A stretch of DNA of 26,290 nt from a virus: positions 1 to 26,290 of the IMG/VR virus record IMGVR_UViG_3300022074_000325; one strand, given 5' to 3'. This document shows positions 11,856 to 18,349 of this stretch, in pieces. Under the pieces are notes generated by a model that saw only the letters and a list, made by a program, of their open reading frames with translations, was not told where the DNA came from and made no database searches. The translations under genes were made by a program, and so were the position numbers. The stretch's first letter is position 1, and the number at the start of each line of letters is the position of its first letter.

Positions 11856-12791
11856 ATGAATAATGAATTAGTAACTATAAATACAGATAATTATGCAGCT
11901 ATGGCAAAGGCTATGGGTCTGTCTGCAAACACAGGAGAAACTAAAAAGAGTAATACTTTAAATAGATTTAGAGTATGGCATCAACCTACAATGGGTAAAG
12001 ATATTAACTCTAAAGGTAAAGAAATTACTACTGAAGTTATAGAAGGTGGTATGTATAGACTTGAAATAGTTGGTGAAAATTCTACGTATTACTTTGCAAA
12101 AAAGGTAAAATTTAGACCCTTTGCACAAAGGTATATGTATAAAAGATATGTACAAAATACTAATGCTAAAGATGGCGAGAAGAAGGGTGAGTATCAAAAA
12201 ACTATTATGTCTGATAACTTAAACATAGACTTAAAGGATACAGCAGGTACTTTTAATTGTGGTAAACCTGCAGGATATGTAAAAGACTTTCAAGCACTTC
12301 CAATTGAGATGCAGGAACTAATTAGGTCTATCAAAAGAAATAGATGTGTATTTGGTGTAGTAGAAATGATAGCACCTATCCAAGAGTCTGATGGAAAAGA
12401 GATAAAAGAAGACACGTTAAAAGTTCCTGTGTTATGGGAAATAGATAACAGGGATGCTTATAAATCTGTTGGAGAAATCTTTACTAAGTTTAGTAAGATG
12501 GAAAGACTACCTCTACAGCATATAATTAATTTAGATGGAACAGAAGGGTTTTCTACAAATACAGGAACTAAATTTTACTTACCTAATGTTCAGTTAGATT
12601 TAACGACTAAACTAGATGTAGTTGAGGAAGACCATAAAATATTTGGTGACTTTATGGACTGGATTAAAGTTCACAATGATAAAGTTGTATCAAAATGGGA
12701 TGAATTGGTTGCTAGAAAACAGGGCGATGTATCTGCAAATGATATGAAACTTGTTGATAACTTTGTTGATGTTGATTTAAATGAAAAGTAA
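11856..12791 (+). CDS. Probable ssDNA-binding protein (311 aa)
   Basis: I do not recognise a named family. It lies between DNA polymerase and a recombination nuclease and has its own promoter (P5) and a strong AAAGGAG box. The N-terminal half has a beta-rich pattern with many aromatic and basic residues (FRVWHQPTMGKDI, MYRLEIVGENSTYYFAKKVKFRPF, YMYKRYV). The C-terminus is acidic (KLVDNFVDVDLNEK), as in many phage single-strand binding proteins, whose acidic tails contact replication partners. These points together suggest an OB-fold ssDNA-binding protein coating the displaced strand. This is inference from context and composition; there is no zinc site or catalytic motif. Confidence 0.55.
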   Translation: MNNELVTINTDNYAAMAKAMGLSANTGETKKSNTLNRFRVWHQPTMGKDINSKGKEITTEVIEGGMYRLEIVGENSTYYFAKKVKFRPFAQRYMYKRYVQNTNAKDGEKKGEYQKTIMSDNLNIDLKDTAGTFNCGKPAGYVKDFQALPIEMQELIRSIKRNRCVFGVVEMIAPIQESDGKEIKEDTLKVPVLWEIDNRDAYKSVGEIFTKFSKMERLPLQHIINLDGTEGFSTNTGTKFYLPNVQLDLTTKLDVVEEDHKIFGDFMDWIKVHNDKVVSKWDELVARKQGDVSANDMKLVDNFVDVDLNEK

Positions 12792-13530
12792 TAATCCCTT
12801 TGAGGTTCACAATATTAGATACTTATCACCTAGCAATATAAATACCTACATAAGTGACATGCCTATGTGGGTATCTAGGTATTTGTTTGGTATTAAATCA
12901 GGTAGTGGAGCAGGAGCAGTTAGAGGTACTGTTCAGGAAGCTGTACTAGCTGATAAATACAAGACAGGTAAGTTTGACTTTGATGCATTAGAAATGAAGT
13001 TTATGACTATGTGTACAGAATCTAATATTGACTTAGGCGATGTCAAGGTAGAAAAAGAAAGAAATCTACTACCTAACTTTGGTAAAGTTATTGATGAAAA
13101 TTTTAAGTATAAAAACTTAGAAGATTATCAAGAAAGAGTTGAGGTTCAATTTGAGGACATGCCTATACCTGTTATGGGATACATTGACTTTAGATTTAAA
13201 AATAAAATAGTTGACCTAAAAACATCAACACGAATGCCATCAAGACCTACAGAAGCACAAAAGAGACAGATGGCATTTTACTCTATGGCTTATCCAAGTA
13301 ATAGTGTAGACTTATTTTTTGCTACACCAAAGGATTATAAAAAGTTTACACTTAGAGATTTGTCTGTATATAAAAAACAACTTAAAAAAGTAGCTTTTAG
13401 TATACAGAAATTTTTGTCTATTAGTAATGATAGACATGAGTTAGCTTCTTTAGTATACCCAAACTTTGATTCATGGACTTGGAGTGATAAACAAAAAAAA
13501 GAAGCTAAAAAAGTATGGGCAGATGCTTAA
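12781..13530 (+). CDS. PD-(D/E)XK nuclease, RecB/Cas4-like (249 aa)
   Basis: Probable exonuclease for recombination or host DNA degradation. Motifs are LSPSNINTY (15-23), AVRGTVQEAV (46-55; the usual RGT..H has Gln at the His position), GYIDFRF (133-139, D136), IVDLKTS (143-149, D145 and K147) and QMAFYSMA (163-170). These match the RecB-type nuclease fold, where D, D/E and K bind the metal. The Gln in place of His may alter the metal site. It overlaps the preceding gene by 11 bases with no clear ribosome binding site, so translation is probably coupled. Length 249 is usual for stand-alone phage members. Confidence 0.88.
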   Translation: MKSNNPFEVHNIRYLSPSNINTYISDMPMWVSRYLFGIKSGSGAGAVRGTVQEAVLADKYKTGKFDFDALEMKFMTMCTESNIDLGDVKVEKERNLLPNFGKVIDENFKYKNLEDYQERVEVQFEDMPIPVMGYIDFRFKNKIVDLKTSTRMPSRPTEAQKRQMAFYSMAYPSNSVDLFFATPKDYKKFTLRDLSVYKKQLKKVAFSIQKFLSISNDRHELASLVYPNFDSWTWSDKQKKEAKKVWADA

Positions 13531-13551
13531 AATAAGAAAGGAGAACCTTAT

Positions 13552-13764
13552 ATGAAAAATGTAGAAGAGATGGCTGAATTAATTAAAGAGAAGGAGCAGG
13601 AGCTTCTTGCAATGAAAAAAGAATATAGAGAACGTAGAACAGAAGGTTTACGTAGTGCTATAGAACAACGCAAGGAAGCAGAAAAGTTAGTTCGTGATGA
13701 GATGAAAGCACTAGGATATGGGCATACTTATTCATCAGACTATCCGTTTAAGTTTTACTTTTAA
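13552..13764 (+). CDS. Small coiled-coil protein (70 aa)
   Basis: Residues about 3-55 are almost entirely charged helix with heptad-like spacing (VEEMAELIKEKEQELLAMKK then RSAIEQRKEAEKLVRDEMKA), followed by GYGHTYSSDYPFKFYF. It has its own AAAGGAG box 9 bases before the ATG. The stop overlaps the start of endonuclease I by one base (TAATG), so it could be made together with that nuclease. Not recognised by family; a dimeric coiled-coil adaptor or DNA-binding accessory is possible. Confidence 0.7.
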   Translation: MKNVEEMAELIKEKEQELLAMKKEYRERRTEGLRSAIEQRKEAEKLVRDEMKALGYGHTYSSDYPFKFYF

Positions 13765-14222
13765 TGGCAGCCTACAGTGCAACCCAAGTAGCACGTAGAA
13801 ATGGGTATAGGAGTGGTTTGGAAGATACTGTAGCCACTTATCTTACTGAACGTAGTATAAAATTCTTATATGAAAAAGTTAAGATAGAATGGGAAGACCT
13901 TGCATATCGCACCTATACCCCAGACTTTGTATTACACAATGGTGTTATAATAGAAACTAAAGGTATATTCACTGTTGCAGATAGAAGAAAACATTTGTGT
14001 ATAAAAAAACAACATCCTAATTTAGATATTAGATTTGTGTTTACAAGTAGCAAAAGAAAGTTAAGAAAAGGTGCAAAGTCATCTTATGGAGAATGGTGTA
14101 TCAAATATGATTTTAGATATTACGATAGAATTATTCCTGAAGATTGGCTAAAAGAAAAAGGAAAAAATAACCATCCTAAGTTTATAAAGTTTTTAGGTAA
14201 CAAAATGAGGAGAACAATATGA
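13764..14222 (+). CDS. T7-type endonuclease I (Holliday junction resolvase)
   Basis: Cuts branched DNA, resolving recombination intermediates and helping break down host DNA before packaging. The T7 active site is preserved almost residue for residue: E20 in SGLEDTVA, D54 in YTPDFVL, E64 and K66 in IIETKG, followed by DRRKHLCIKKQHP. These correspond to E20, D55, E65 and K67 of T7 endonuclease I. At 152 residues the length matches T7 gp3 (about 149). It starts in a one-base overlap with the coiled-coil gene and ends in an ATGA overlap with the next. Works as a dimer in known relatives. Confidence 0.94.
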   Translation: MAAYSATQVARRNGYRSGLEDTVATYLTERSIKFLYEKVKIEWEDLAYRTYTPDFVLHNGVIIETKGIFTVADRRKHLCIKKQHPNLDIRFVFTSSKRKLRKGAKSSYGEWCIKYDFRYYDRIIPEDWLKEKGKNNHPKFIKFLGNKMRRTI

Positions 14223-14560
14223 CAAAATTTGATAATAAAGGAAACCAATTTTTTATAGAACTCATACCTGATGTTGATGATGAAGGTGCTTGGCTAGGCA
14301 GGTATCATCTAGCAATTAATGTAAGGCGAACAACTTTGGATGATGATAGCTTTTACGCATTAGAGAATGTGTGTCAGATGGCTTGTGCAGCATTAAGTTT
14401 AATGGAAGAAGATATTGGATTACGTGAAAGAGTATTTAATTTTCTTAAAACACCTGATGAACAAAATACAGGCAACAAGCAAAACATAAAGGTAGCTGTT
14501 GACAATACTGATAAAAATGTTATAAATGTTAACTTTAACAATGAGGAAAAAAATAAATGA
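14219..14560 (+). CDS. Hypothetical protein (113 aa)
   Basis: Not recognised. The N-terminal 75 residues form a plausible folded domain (FFIELIPDVDDEGAWLGRYH, ALENVCQMACAALSLMEED). The C-terminal 40 residues are Asn/Lys/Asp-rich and probably disordered (TGNKQNIKVAVDNTDKNVIN). Both ends overlap neighbours by 4 bases (ATGA), so it belongs to the same translational unit as endonuclease I and DUF3310. Its disordered tail is encoded by the stretch carrying promoter P6, which may explain the unusual composition there. Confidence 0.72.
   Translation: MTKFDNKGNQFFIELIPDVDDEGAWLGRYHLAINVRRTTLDDDSFYALENVCQMACAALSLMEEDIGLRERVFNFLKTPDEQNTGNKQNIKVAVDNTDKNVINVNFNNEEKNK
14499..14526 (+). promoter_or_regulatory. 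Internal sigma70-like promoter P6
   Basis: -35 TTGACA at 14499-14504, a 16-base spacer, and -10 TATAAA at 14521-14526 preceded by TGT (extended -10). It lies within the end of the 113-residue gene, 31 bases before the DUF3310 start, and would give separate expression of DUF3310 and ribonucleotide reductase. Confidence 0.6.
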
Positions 14561-14883
14561 GTGCATCAATAAAAGAAATGATAGAGTTTGAAGATGTTTT
14601 ACCATCTACAAAAGATAAAACTATGGTAAACAGAGAGCTTGTTGAAGATATGGTTAATCATCCACCACACTACAATCAAAGTGGTATAGAATGTCTTGAT
14701 GCAATTAAGGCTGCTACGGATGAAGGTTTTCAATATTATCTACAAGGAAATATTATAAAATATATTTGGAGATATAGATATAAGAATGGTATAGAAGATG
14801 TTGACAAAGCTATATTCTATAGTAAAAGATTAAGAGAGGTTTTAGAAAATGAATGTAAAAGTAATGATGACACTAAAAGTTGA
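14557..14883 (+). CDS. DUF3310 family protein (108 aa)
   Basis: Carries the DUF3310 (SaV-like) pattern: VNHPPHYNQSGIECLDAI (residues 33-50), YLQGNIIKYIWRYRYKNG (60-77) and EDVDKAIFYSKRL (79-91). These small helical proteins are common in phages, often near nucleotide metabolism and replication genes. Their activity is not firmly known, though some are loosely annotated as nucleotide kinases. Here it precedes ribonucleotide reductase, which fits a role in nucleotide metabolism. It starts in an ATGA overlap with the previous gene, just downstream of promoter P6. Confidence 0.88.
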   Translation: MSASIKEMIEFEDVLPSTKDKTMVNRELVEDMVNHPPHYNQSGIECLDAIKAATDEGFQYYLQGNIIKYIWRYRYKNGIEDVDKAIFYSKRLREVLENECKSNDDTKS

Positions 14884-15025
14884 TGAAGAAGTTTATATAG
14901 GACCCTCTGATGATAGAGTAGATGAAGAGTTAAAAGATTATTTAACAGACTTAGTACATGAAATAGATGGCTTTACCATAAAGCATATAAGAATAATAGT
15001 AGGAGATAGAAAAAATGAACAATAA
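14849..15025 (+). CDS. Small acidic protein before the reductase (58 aa)
   Basis: A short frame filling the space between DUF3310 and ribonucleotide reductase. It overlaps the first by 35 bases and the second by 11. The sequence MNVKVMMTLKVDEEVYIGPS, then EELKDYLTDLVHEIDGFTIKHIRIIVG, has the strand-helix-strand pattern of small phage proteins I recall with a similar IDEEEYPVPSDG motif. GAGAGG lies 9 bases before the ATG. Function unknown. It is probably real given the conserved-looking pattern and perfect packing. Confidence 0.7.
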   Translation: MNVKVMMTLKVDEEVYIGPSDDRVDEELKDYLTDLVHEIDGFTIKHIRIIVGDRKNEQ

Positions 15026-16985
15026 TTATTTACCAACAGACTATCAAAACTTCATAGCATTATCACGATATGCTAGATGGATAGATGACGAAAATAGAAG
15101 AGAAACGTGGGCAGAAACTGTCGATAGATATGTACAGCATATGGTAACACACGCATCTAAAAAACATAATCTTGATTTATCTCTAGAATTACAAAATCAA
15201 ATGACTGAACAAATACTTAACTTAGGTGTAATGCCTAGTATGAGAGCATTGATGACTGCAGGTAAGGCATTAGATAGATGTCATGTAGCAGGTTACAATT
15301 GTTCATACTTACCTGTTGACAGCCCTCGTGCTTTTGACGAGTGTATGTACATACTTATGTGTGGTACAGGTGTAGGATTTTCTGTAGAAAGAGAGAACGT
15401 AGATAAACTTCCTATAGTTAATGAACACTTTGAAGACAGCACAACTGTTATTAAAGTAGGTGACTCTCGCTCAGGTTGGGCAAAGGCATTGCGTGAATTA
15501 ATAGCTATGTTATATGTTGGACAAGTTCCTAAATTTGATGTATCAGATGTAAGACCTGCAGGTGCTAGACTTAAAACATTTGGTGGTAGAGCATCAGGTC
15601 CTGAACCACTTGTAGACTTATATAAATTCTGTATAAACATTTTTAGAAATGCATCAGGTAGAAGACTATACCCTATTGAGTGTCACGATATAATGTGTAA
15701 GGTAGGTGAAGTTGTAGTTGTAGGTGGAGTAAGACGTTCTGCTCTTATCAGTTTATCTAACTTAGGTGATGACCAAATGAGACATGCTAAGTCAGGTCAG
15801 TGGTGGGAGAATGAAGGACAACGAGCCTTAGCAAATAATAGTGTTGCATACAAAGGTAAAGTTAGTATGGAGACATACATGCGTGAGTGGTTGTCTCTTG
15901 TAGAAAGTAAATCAGGTGAGCGTGGTATTTTTAATCGTAAGTCTGCTATAAAACAAGCAGCTAAAAATGGTAGAAGAGATACTGACCATGCATTTGGTTG
16001 TAATCCATGTAGTGAAATTATATTAAGACCATATCAATTTTGTAACTTATCAGAGGTTGTAGTTAGAGAAAATGACACTATGAAAACCTTAAAAGAAAAA
16101 GTACGTATTGCAACTATACTAGGCACACTACAGTCAACCTTGACAGACTTTAAATATTTGCGTAAGATATGGAAAGATAATACAGAGGAAGAAAGACTAT
16201 TGGGTGTATCACTAACAGGTATAATGGATAACAAAGAGTTTAACACAGATGCCTTTTGGGTTTATGAAGATGGCACAAATCTGTGGGATGAATATACTAC
16301 AGGTGATAAGTTAAAAGAGCTAAAGGAGATTGCAATTGAAACAAATAAAGAGTTTGCTAAGTCTTTGGGTATACCTCAGTCAACTGCCATTACTTGTGTT
16401 AAACCAAGTGGTACTGTTTCTCAACTTGTGGATAGTGCAAGTGGTATACATGCTAGACATAGCCAGTATTATATTCGTACTGTACGTGGCGATAACAAAG
16501 ACCCATTGACACAGTTTATGATTTATAGTAATATTCCAAATGAGCCTGATGTTATGAAACCTGATAGCACTACAGTATTTAGCTTTCCAATGAAAGCACC
16601 TGATAATGCTATTACAAGAAATGATGTTGATGCAGAAGACCAATTAAAGATATGGTTAGCTTATCAAAGACATTGGTGTGAACATAAACCTTCTGTTACA
16701 ATAACTGTAAAAGAAGATGAGTGGATGAAAGTTGGAGCATGGGTATATGAAAACTTTGATGATATATCAGGAATTAGCTTTCTGCCACACAGTGACCACA
16801 CTTATGCACAAGCACCTTATCAAGAAATTAGTAAGGATAAGTATGAAGAGCTAATAAAAGAGATGCCAGAGGTCATAGATTGGTCTAGATTGATGGATTT
16901 TGAAAAAGAAGACACTACATCAGGCTCAAAAGAGTTAGCATGTTCTGCAGGAGTGTGTGAGGTTGTAGACATTGTAGCTTCATAA
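15015..16985 (+). CDS. Class II (B12-dependent) ribonucleoside-triphosphate reductase
   Basis: Converts ribonucleotides to deoxyribonucleotides for phage DNA synthesis, using adenosylcobalamin to form the thiyl radical. The active site matches the monomeric Lactobacillus leichmannii type: C96 in YNCSYL, C332-S-E334 in NPCSEI (thiyl Cys and catalytic Glu), and C343 in FCNLSE exactly 11 residues after C332. A C-terminal re-reducing pair C643/C648 (C-x4-C) lies in ELACSAGVCE. At 656 residues it is somewhat shorter than the bacterial enzyme but complete. It overlaps the preceding 58-residue gene by 11 bases; GGAG lies about 9 bases upstream. It implies a host able to make or import B12. Confidence 0.95.
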   Translation: MNNNYLPTDYQNFIALSRYARWIDDENRRETWAETVDRYVQHMVTHASKKHNLDLSLELQNQMTEQILNLGVMPSMRALMTAGKALDRCHVAGYNCSYLPVDSPRAFDECMYILMCGTGVGFSVERENVDKLPIVNEHFEDSTTVIKVGDSRSGWAKALRELIAMLYVGQVPKFDVSDVRPAGARLKTFGGRASGPEPLVDLYKFCINIFRNASGRRLYPIECHDIMCKVGEVVVVGGVRRSALISLSNLGDDQMRHAKSGQWWENEGQRALANNSVAYKGKVSMETYMREWLSLVESKSGERGIFNRKSAIKQAAKNGRRDTDHAFGCNPCSEIILRPYQFCNLSEVVVRENDTMKTLKEKVRIATILGTLQSTLTDFKYLRKIWKDNTEEERLLGVSLTGIMDNKEFNTDAFWVYEDGTNLWDEYTTGDKLKELKEIAIETNKEFAKSLGIPQSTAITCVKPSGTVSQLVDSASGIHARHSQYYIRTVRGDNKDPLTQFMIYSNIPNEPDVMKPDSTTVFSFPMKAPDNAITRNDVDAEDQLKIWLAYQRHWCEHKPSVTITVKEDEWMKVGAWVYENFDDISGISFLPHSDHTYAQAPYQEISKDKYEELIKEMPEVIDWSRLMDFEKEDTTSGSKELACSAGVCEVVDIVAS

Positions 16986-16997
16986 TTCAGGTATATT

Positions 16998-17028
16998 ACC
17001 CTTCGGAGGGTGTGTTTTACCCCTCTGA
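16998..17028 (+). terminator. Two mutually exclusive hairpins after the reductase
   Basis: Hairpin 1 is ACCCT-TCGG-AGGGT (16998-17011), followed by GTGTTTT, like a weak intrinsic terminator. Hairpin 2 pairs TCGGAGGG (17003-17010) with CCCTCTGA (17021-17028) around a 10-base loop (one G-U pair) and cannot form together with hairpin 1. The rest of the 95-base gap to 17081 is AT-rich, with a ribosome binding site. A terminator or attenuator that lowers readthrough into the next gene is plausible. Confidence 0.55.
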
Positions 17029-17080
17029 CGGGCTTTATATAAAGAAAAATTTTTAACAACAACAAAAAAAGGAGCATATT

Positions 17081-17485
17081 ATGCAAAATTTAGAACCAAG
17101 CGTAGAAGATAGAAAGAAATTTGACATTGACTTAGAATATGGTAAAGTAAGAGAAAAAAAGATAGCAGATATGCTACAAAACAAAAAGATAGAGGTGAAA
17201 AGTGAAAGAGACATGTGGAAGAAGACAGGCAATATTGCAATTGAGTTTGAGTCTTATGGAAAACCAAGTGGCATCAACGGCACGGAATCAGACTATTGGT
17301 TTCATAACTTATGTATTGGTGACGATACGTTCTGCACTCTTGTCTTTGATACGAAAAACCTTAAAAGAATAATCTCTAATTTAGATTATAAAAAAGTAGT
17401 TAGTGGTGGAGACCACAAGGCATCTAAGATGTACTTGTTGAATATACAGAAGTTGTTTTCATCCGATGTGATTAAAGCGTTTTAA
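17081..17485 (+). CDS. PD-(D/E)XK-type endonuclease (134 aa)
   Basis: A small nuclease-like protein. Motifs are EYGKVREKKIADML (19-32, E25), KIEVKSERD (36-44, E38-V-K40), then TGNIAIEFESYGKPSGI (49-65) and SDYWFH (70-75). The ExK after a helix with a conserved Glu, plus the GN.xIE and SGI segments, fits a group of phage PD-(D/E)XK endonucleases or Holliday-resolvase-like proteins that I recall from phage genomes. The exact substrate is unknown. It has a strong AAAAGGAG box 8 bases before ATG and follows the possible attenuator hairpins. Confidence 0.72.
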   Translation: MQNLEPSVEDRKKFDIDLEYGKVREKKIADMLQNKKIEVKSERDMWKKTGNIAIEFESYGKPSGINGTESDYWFHNLCIGDDTFCTLVFDTKNLKRIISNLDYKKVVSGGDHKASKMYLLNIQKLFSSDVIKAF

Positions 17486-17497
17486 AGGAGAATATAT

Positions 17498-17767
17498 ATG
17501 AGAGAAATGTTAATTGGAGCAGCTAGAACTTATTACATGGGTATGATTAATAAGCATATGGCAAATATGGAAGTGTTACTAACTAACCCTACAGGGATAG
17601 GAGAGCATCAAGATATTCAAGCTGCTATAGAAGAAGAGCTTGGAAAGATATCAGATTATCACGATAAGCTAGAAATGTTACAAAAGTTTTTTGTAAAACA
17701 ACAACAATCACCTGAACAAAAAAAGGAGAATGAGAATGATGCAAACAAATCGCAGAAGAAATCTTAG
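17498..17767 (+). CDS. Hypothetical helical protein (89 aa)
   Basis: Not recognised. It is predicted largely helical: AARTYYMGMINKHMANMEVLL (9-29), then a GIGEHQDIQAAIEEELGKIS segment and a Lys/Asn/Gln-rich tail (QQQSPEQKKENENDANKSQKKS) that is probably disordered. I recall similar short proteins with a GIGEH motif in marine phages. It has an AAAGGAG box 7-8 bases before ATG. Its disordered tail overlaps the start of the next gene by 32 bases in another frame. Function unknown. Confidence 0.75.
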   Translation: MREMLIGAARTYYMGMINKHMANMEVLLTNPTGIGEHQDIQAAIEEELGKISDYHDKLEMLQKFFVKQQQSPEQKKENENDANKSQKKS

Positions 17768-17990
17768 TAAATATGATGCACCTTTAAGTATACAATTTAA
17801 TAGAGGATTAAATGCTTTTAAGGGTAAACAATTTATAAAGACTGTAAGAGGTCATAAGATTATAGCTACGGAAAACCCTTACCCCTCAAACACTATGCAA
17901 CACAGAGAGTGGCAACGTGGCTATAATTTTGGATATGCTATAAAGTTAGGTAAGGATATAAAATGGAATCATTTTTACAAGAAGAGGTAA
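17736..17990 (+). CDS. RMF/CrpP-like small basic protein (84 aa)
   Basis: Basic protein with FNRGLNAFKGKQF (residues 21-33), ENPYPSN (46-52) and REWQRGYNFGYA (57-68). The order G..A..GK, then NPY, then W..GY..A, matches the general pattern of ribosome modulation factor (in E. coli, RGYQAG, CPY, GWREA) and of related phage and plasmid proteins. RMF joins 70S ribosomes into inactive dimers; here it might adjust host translation, but that is inference. The ATG at 17736 has GGAG 7 bases upstream; the ATG at 17730 is only 1 base from it. It overlaps the preceding gene by 32 bases and MazG by 28 bases. Confidence 0.7.
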   Translation: MMQTNRRRNLSKYDAPLSIQFNRGLNAFKGKQFIKTVRGHKIIATENPYPSNTMQHREWQRGYNFGYAIKLGKDIKWNHFYKKR

Positions 17991-18343
17991 ATAAGTTTAT
18001 GAAAGAAAAAAACAAAAGTAATATCAGTGCTTCTGATTACCAAAAACAAGCAAAAGAAACTGCTATATTTCCACCTGCTACAGCCCTAGAGTATTTAACT
18101 TTAGGGTTGGTAGGTGAAGCAGGAGAGATAGCTAACAAAGTTAAGAAGATAATTCGTGATAAATTACCACCTGAAAATTGGAAGCATGACTTGCCTAGTG
18201 AGATAGGTGATGTGTTGTGGTATTGTGCTGTGTTGGCTGATTACTTAGATTATGATTTAGGTAAGATTATGGAAAACAATTTAGAAAAGTTACACTCAAG
18301 AAAAAAACGTGGTGTACTAGGGGGAAGTGGAGATAACCGTTAA
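17963..18343 (+). CDS. mazG: MazG-like nucleotide pyrophosphohydrolase (126 aa)
   Basis: Probable enzyme that hydrolyses (d)NTPs or related nucleotides to monophosphates plus pyrophosphate. The metal-binding residues follow the MazG pattern: E52 and E55 in GLVGEAGEIANK, E80 and D83 in EIGDVLWY, followed by a LEKLHSRKKRG tail typical of phage members. Single-domain length (about 100-130) is usual for phages. Proposed roles are recycling nucleotides or altering ppGpp signalling, but evidence for the latter is mixed. It starts inside the preceding gene and is the last gene on the plus strand before the convergent late arm. Confidence 0.9.
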   Translation: MESFLQEEVNKFMKEKNKSNISASDYQKQAKETAIFPPATALEYLTLGLVGEAGEIANKVKKIIRDKLPPENWKHDLPSEIGDVLWYCAVLADYLDYDLGKIMENNLEKLHSRKKRGVLGGSGDNR

Positions 18344-18349
18344 GATTTA

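Noticed and set aside
14806-14832. TTGACA with TATAGT downstream in the DUF3310 gene
   Set aside because: The spacer is only 11 bases, too short for sigma70.
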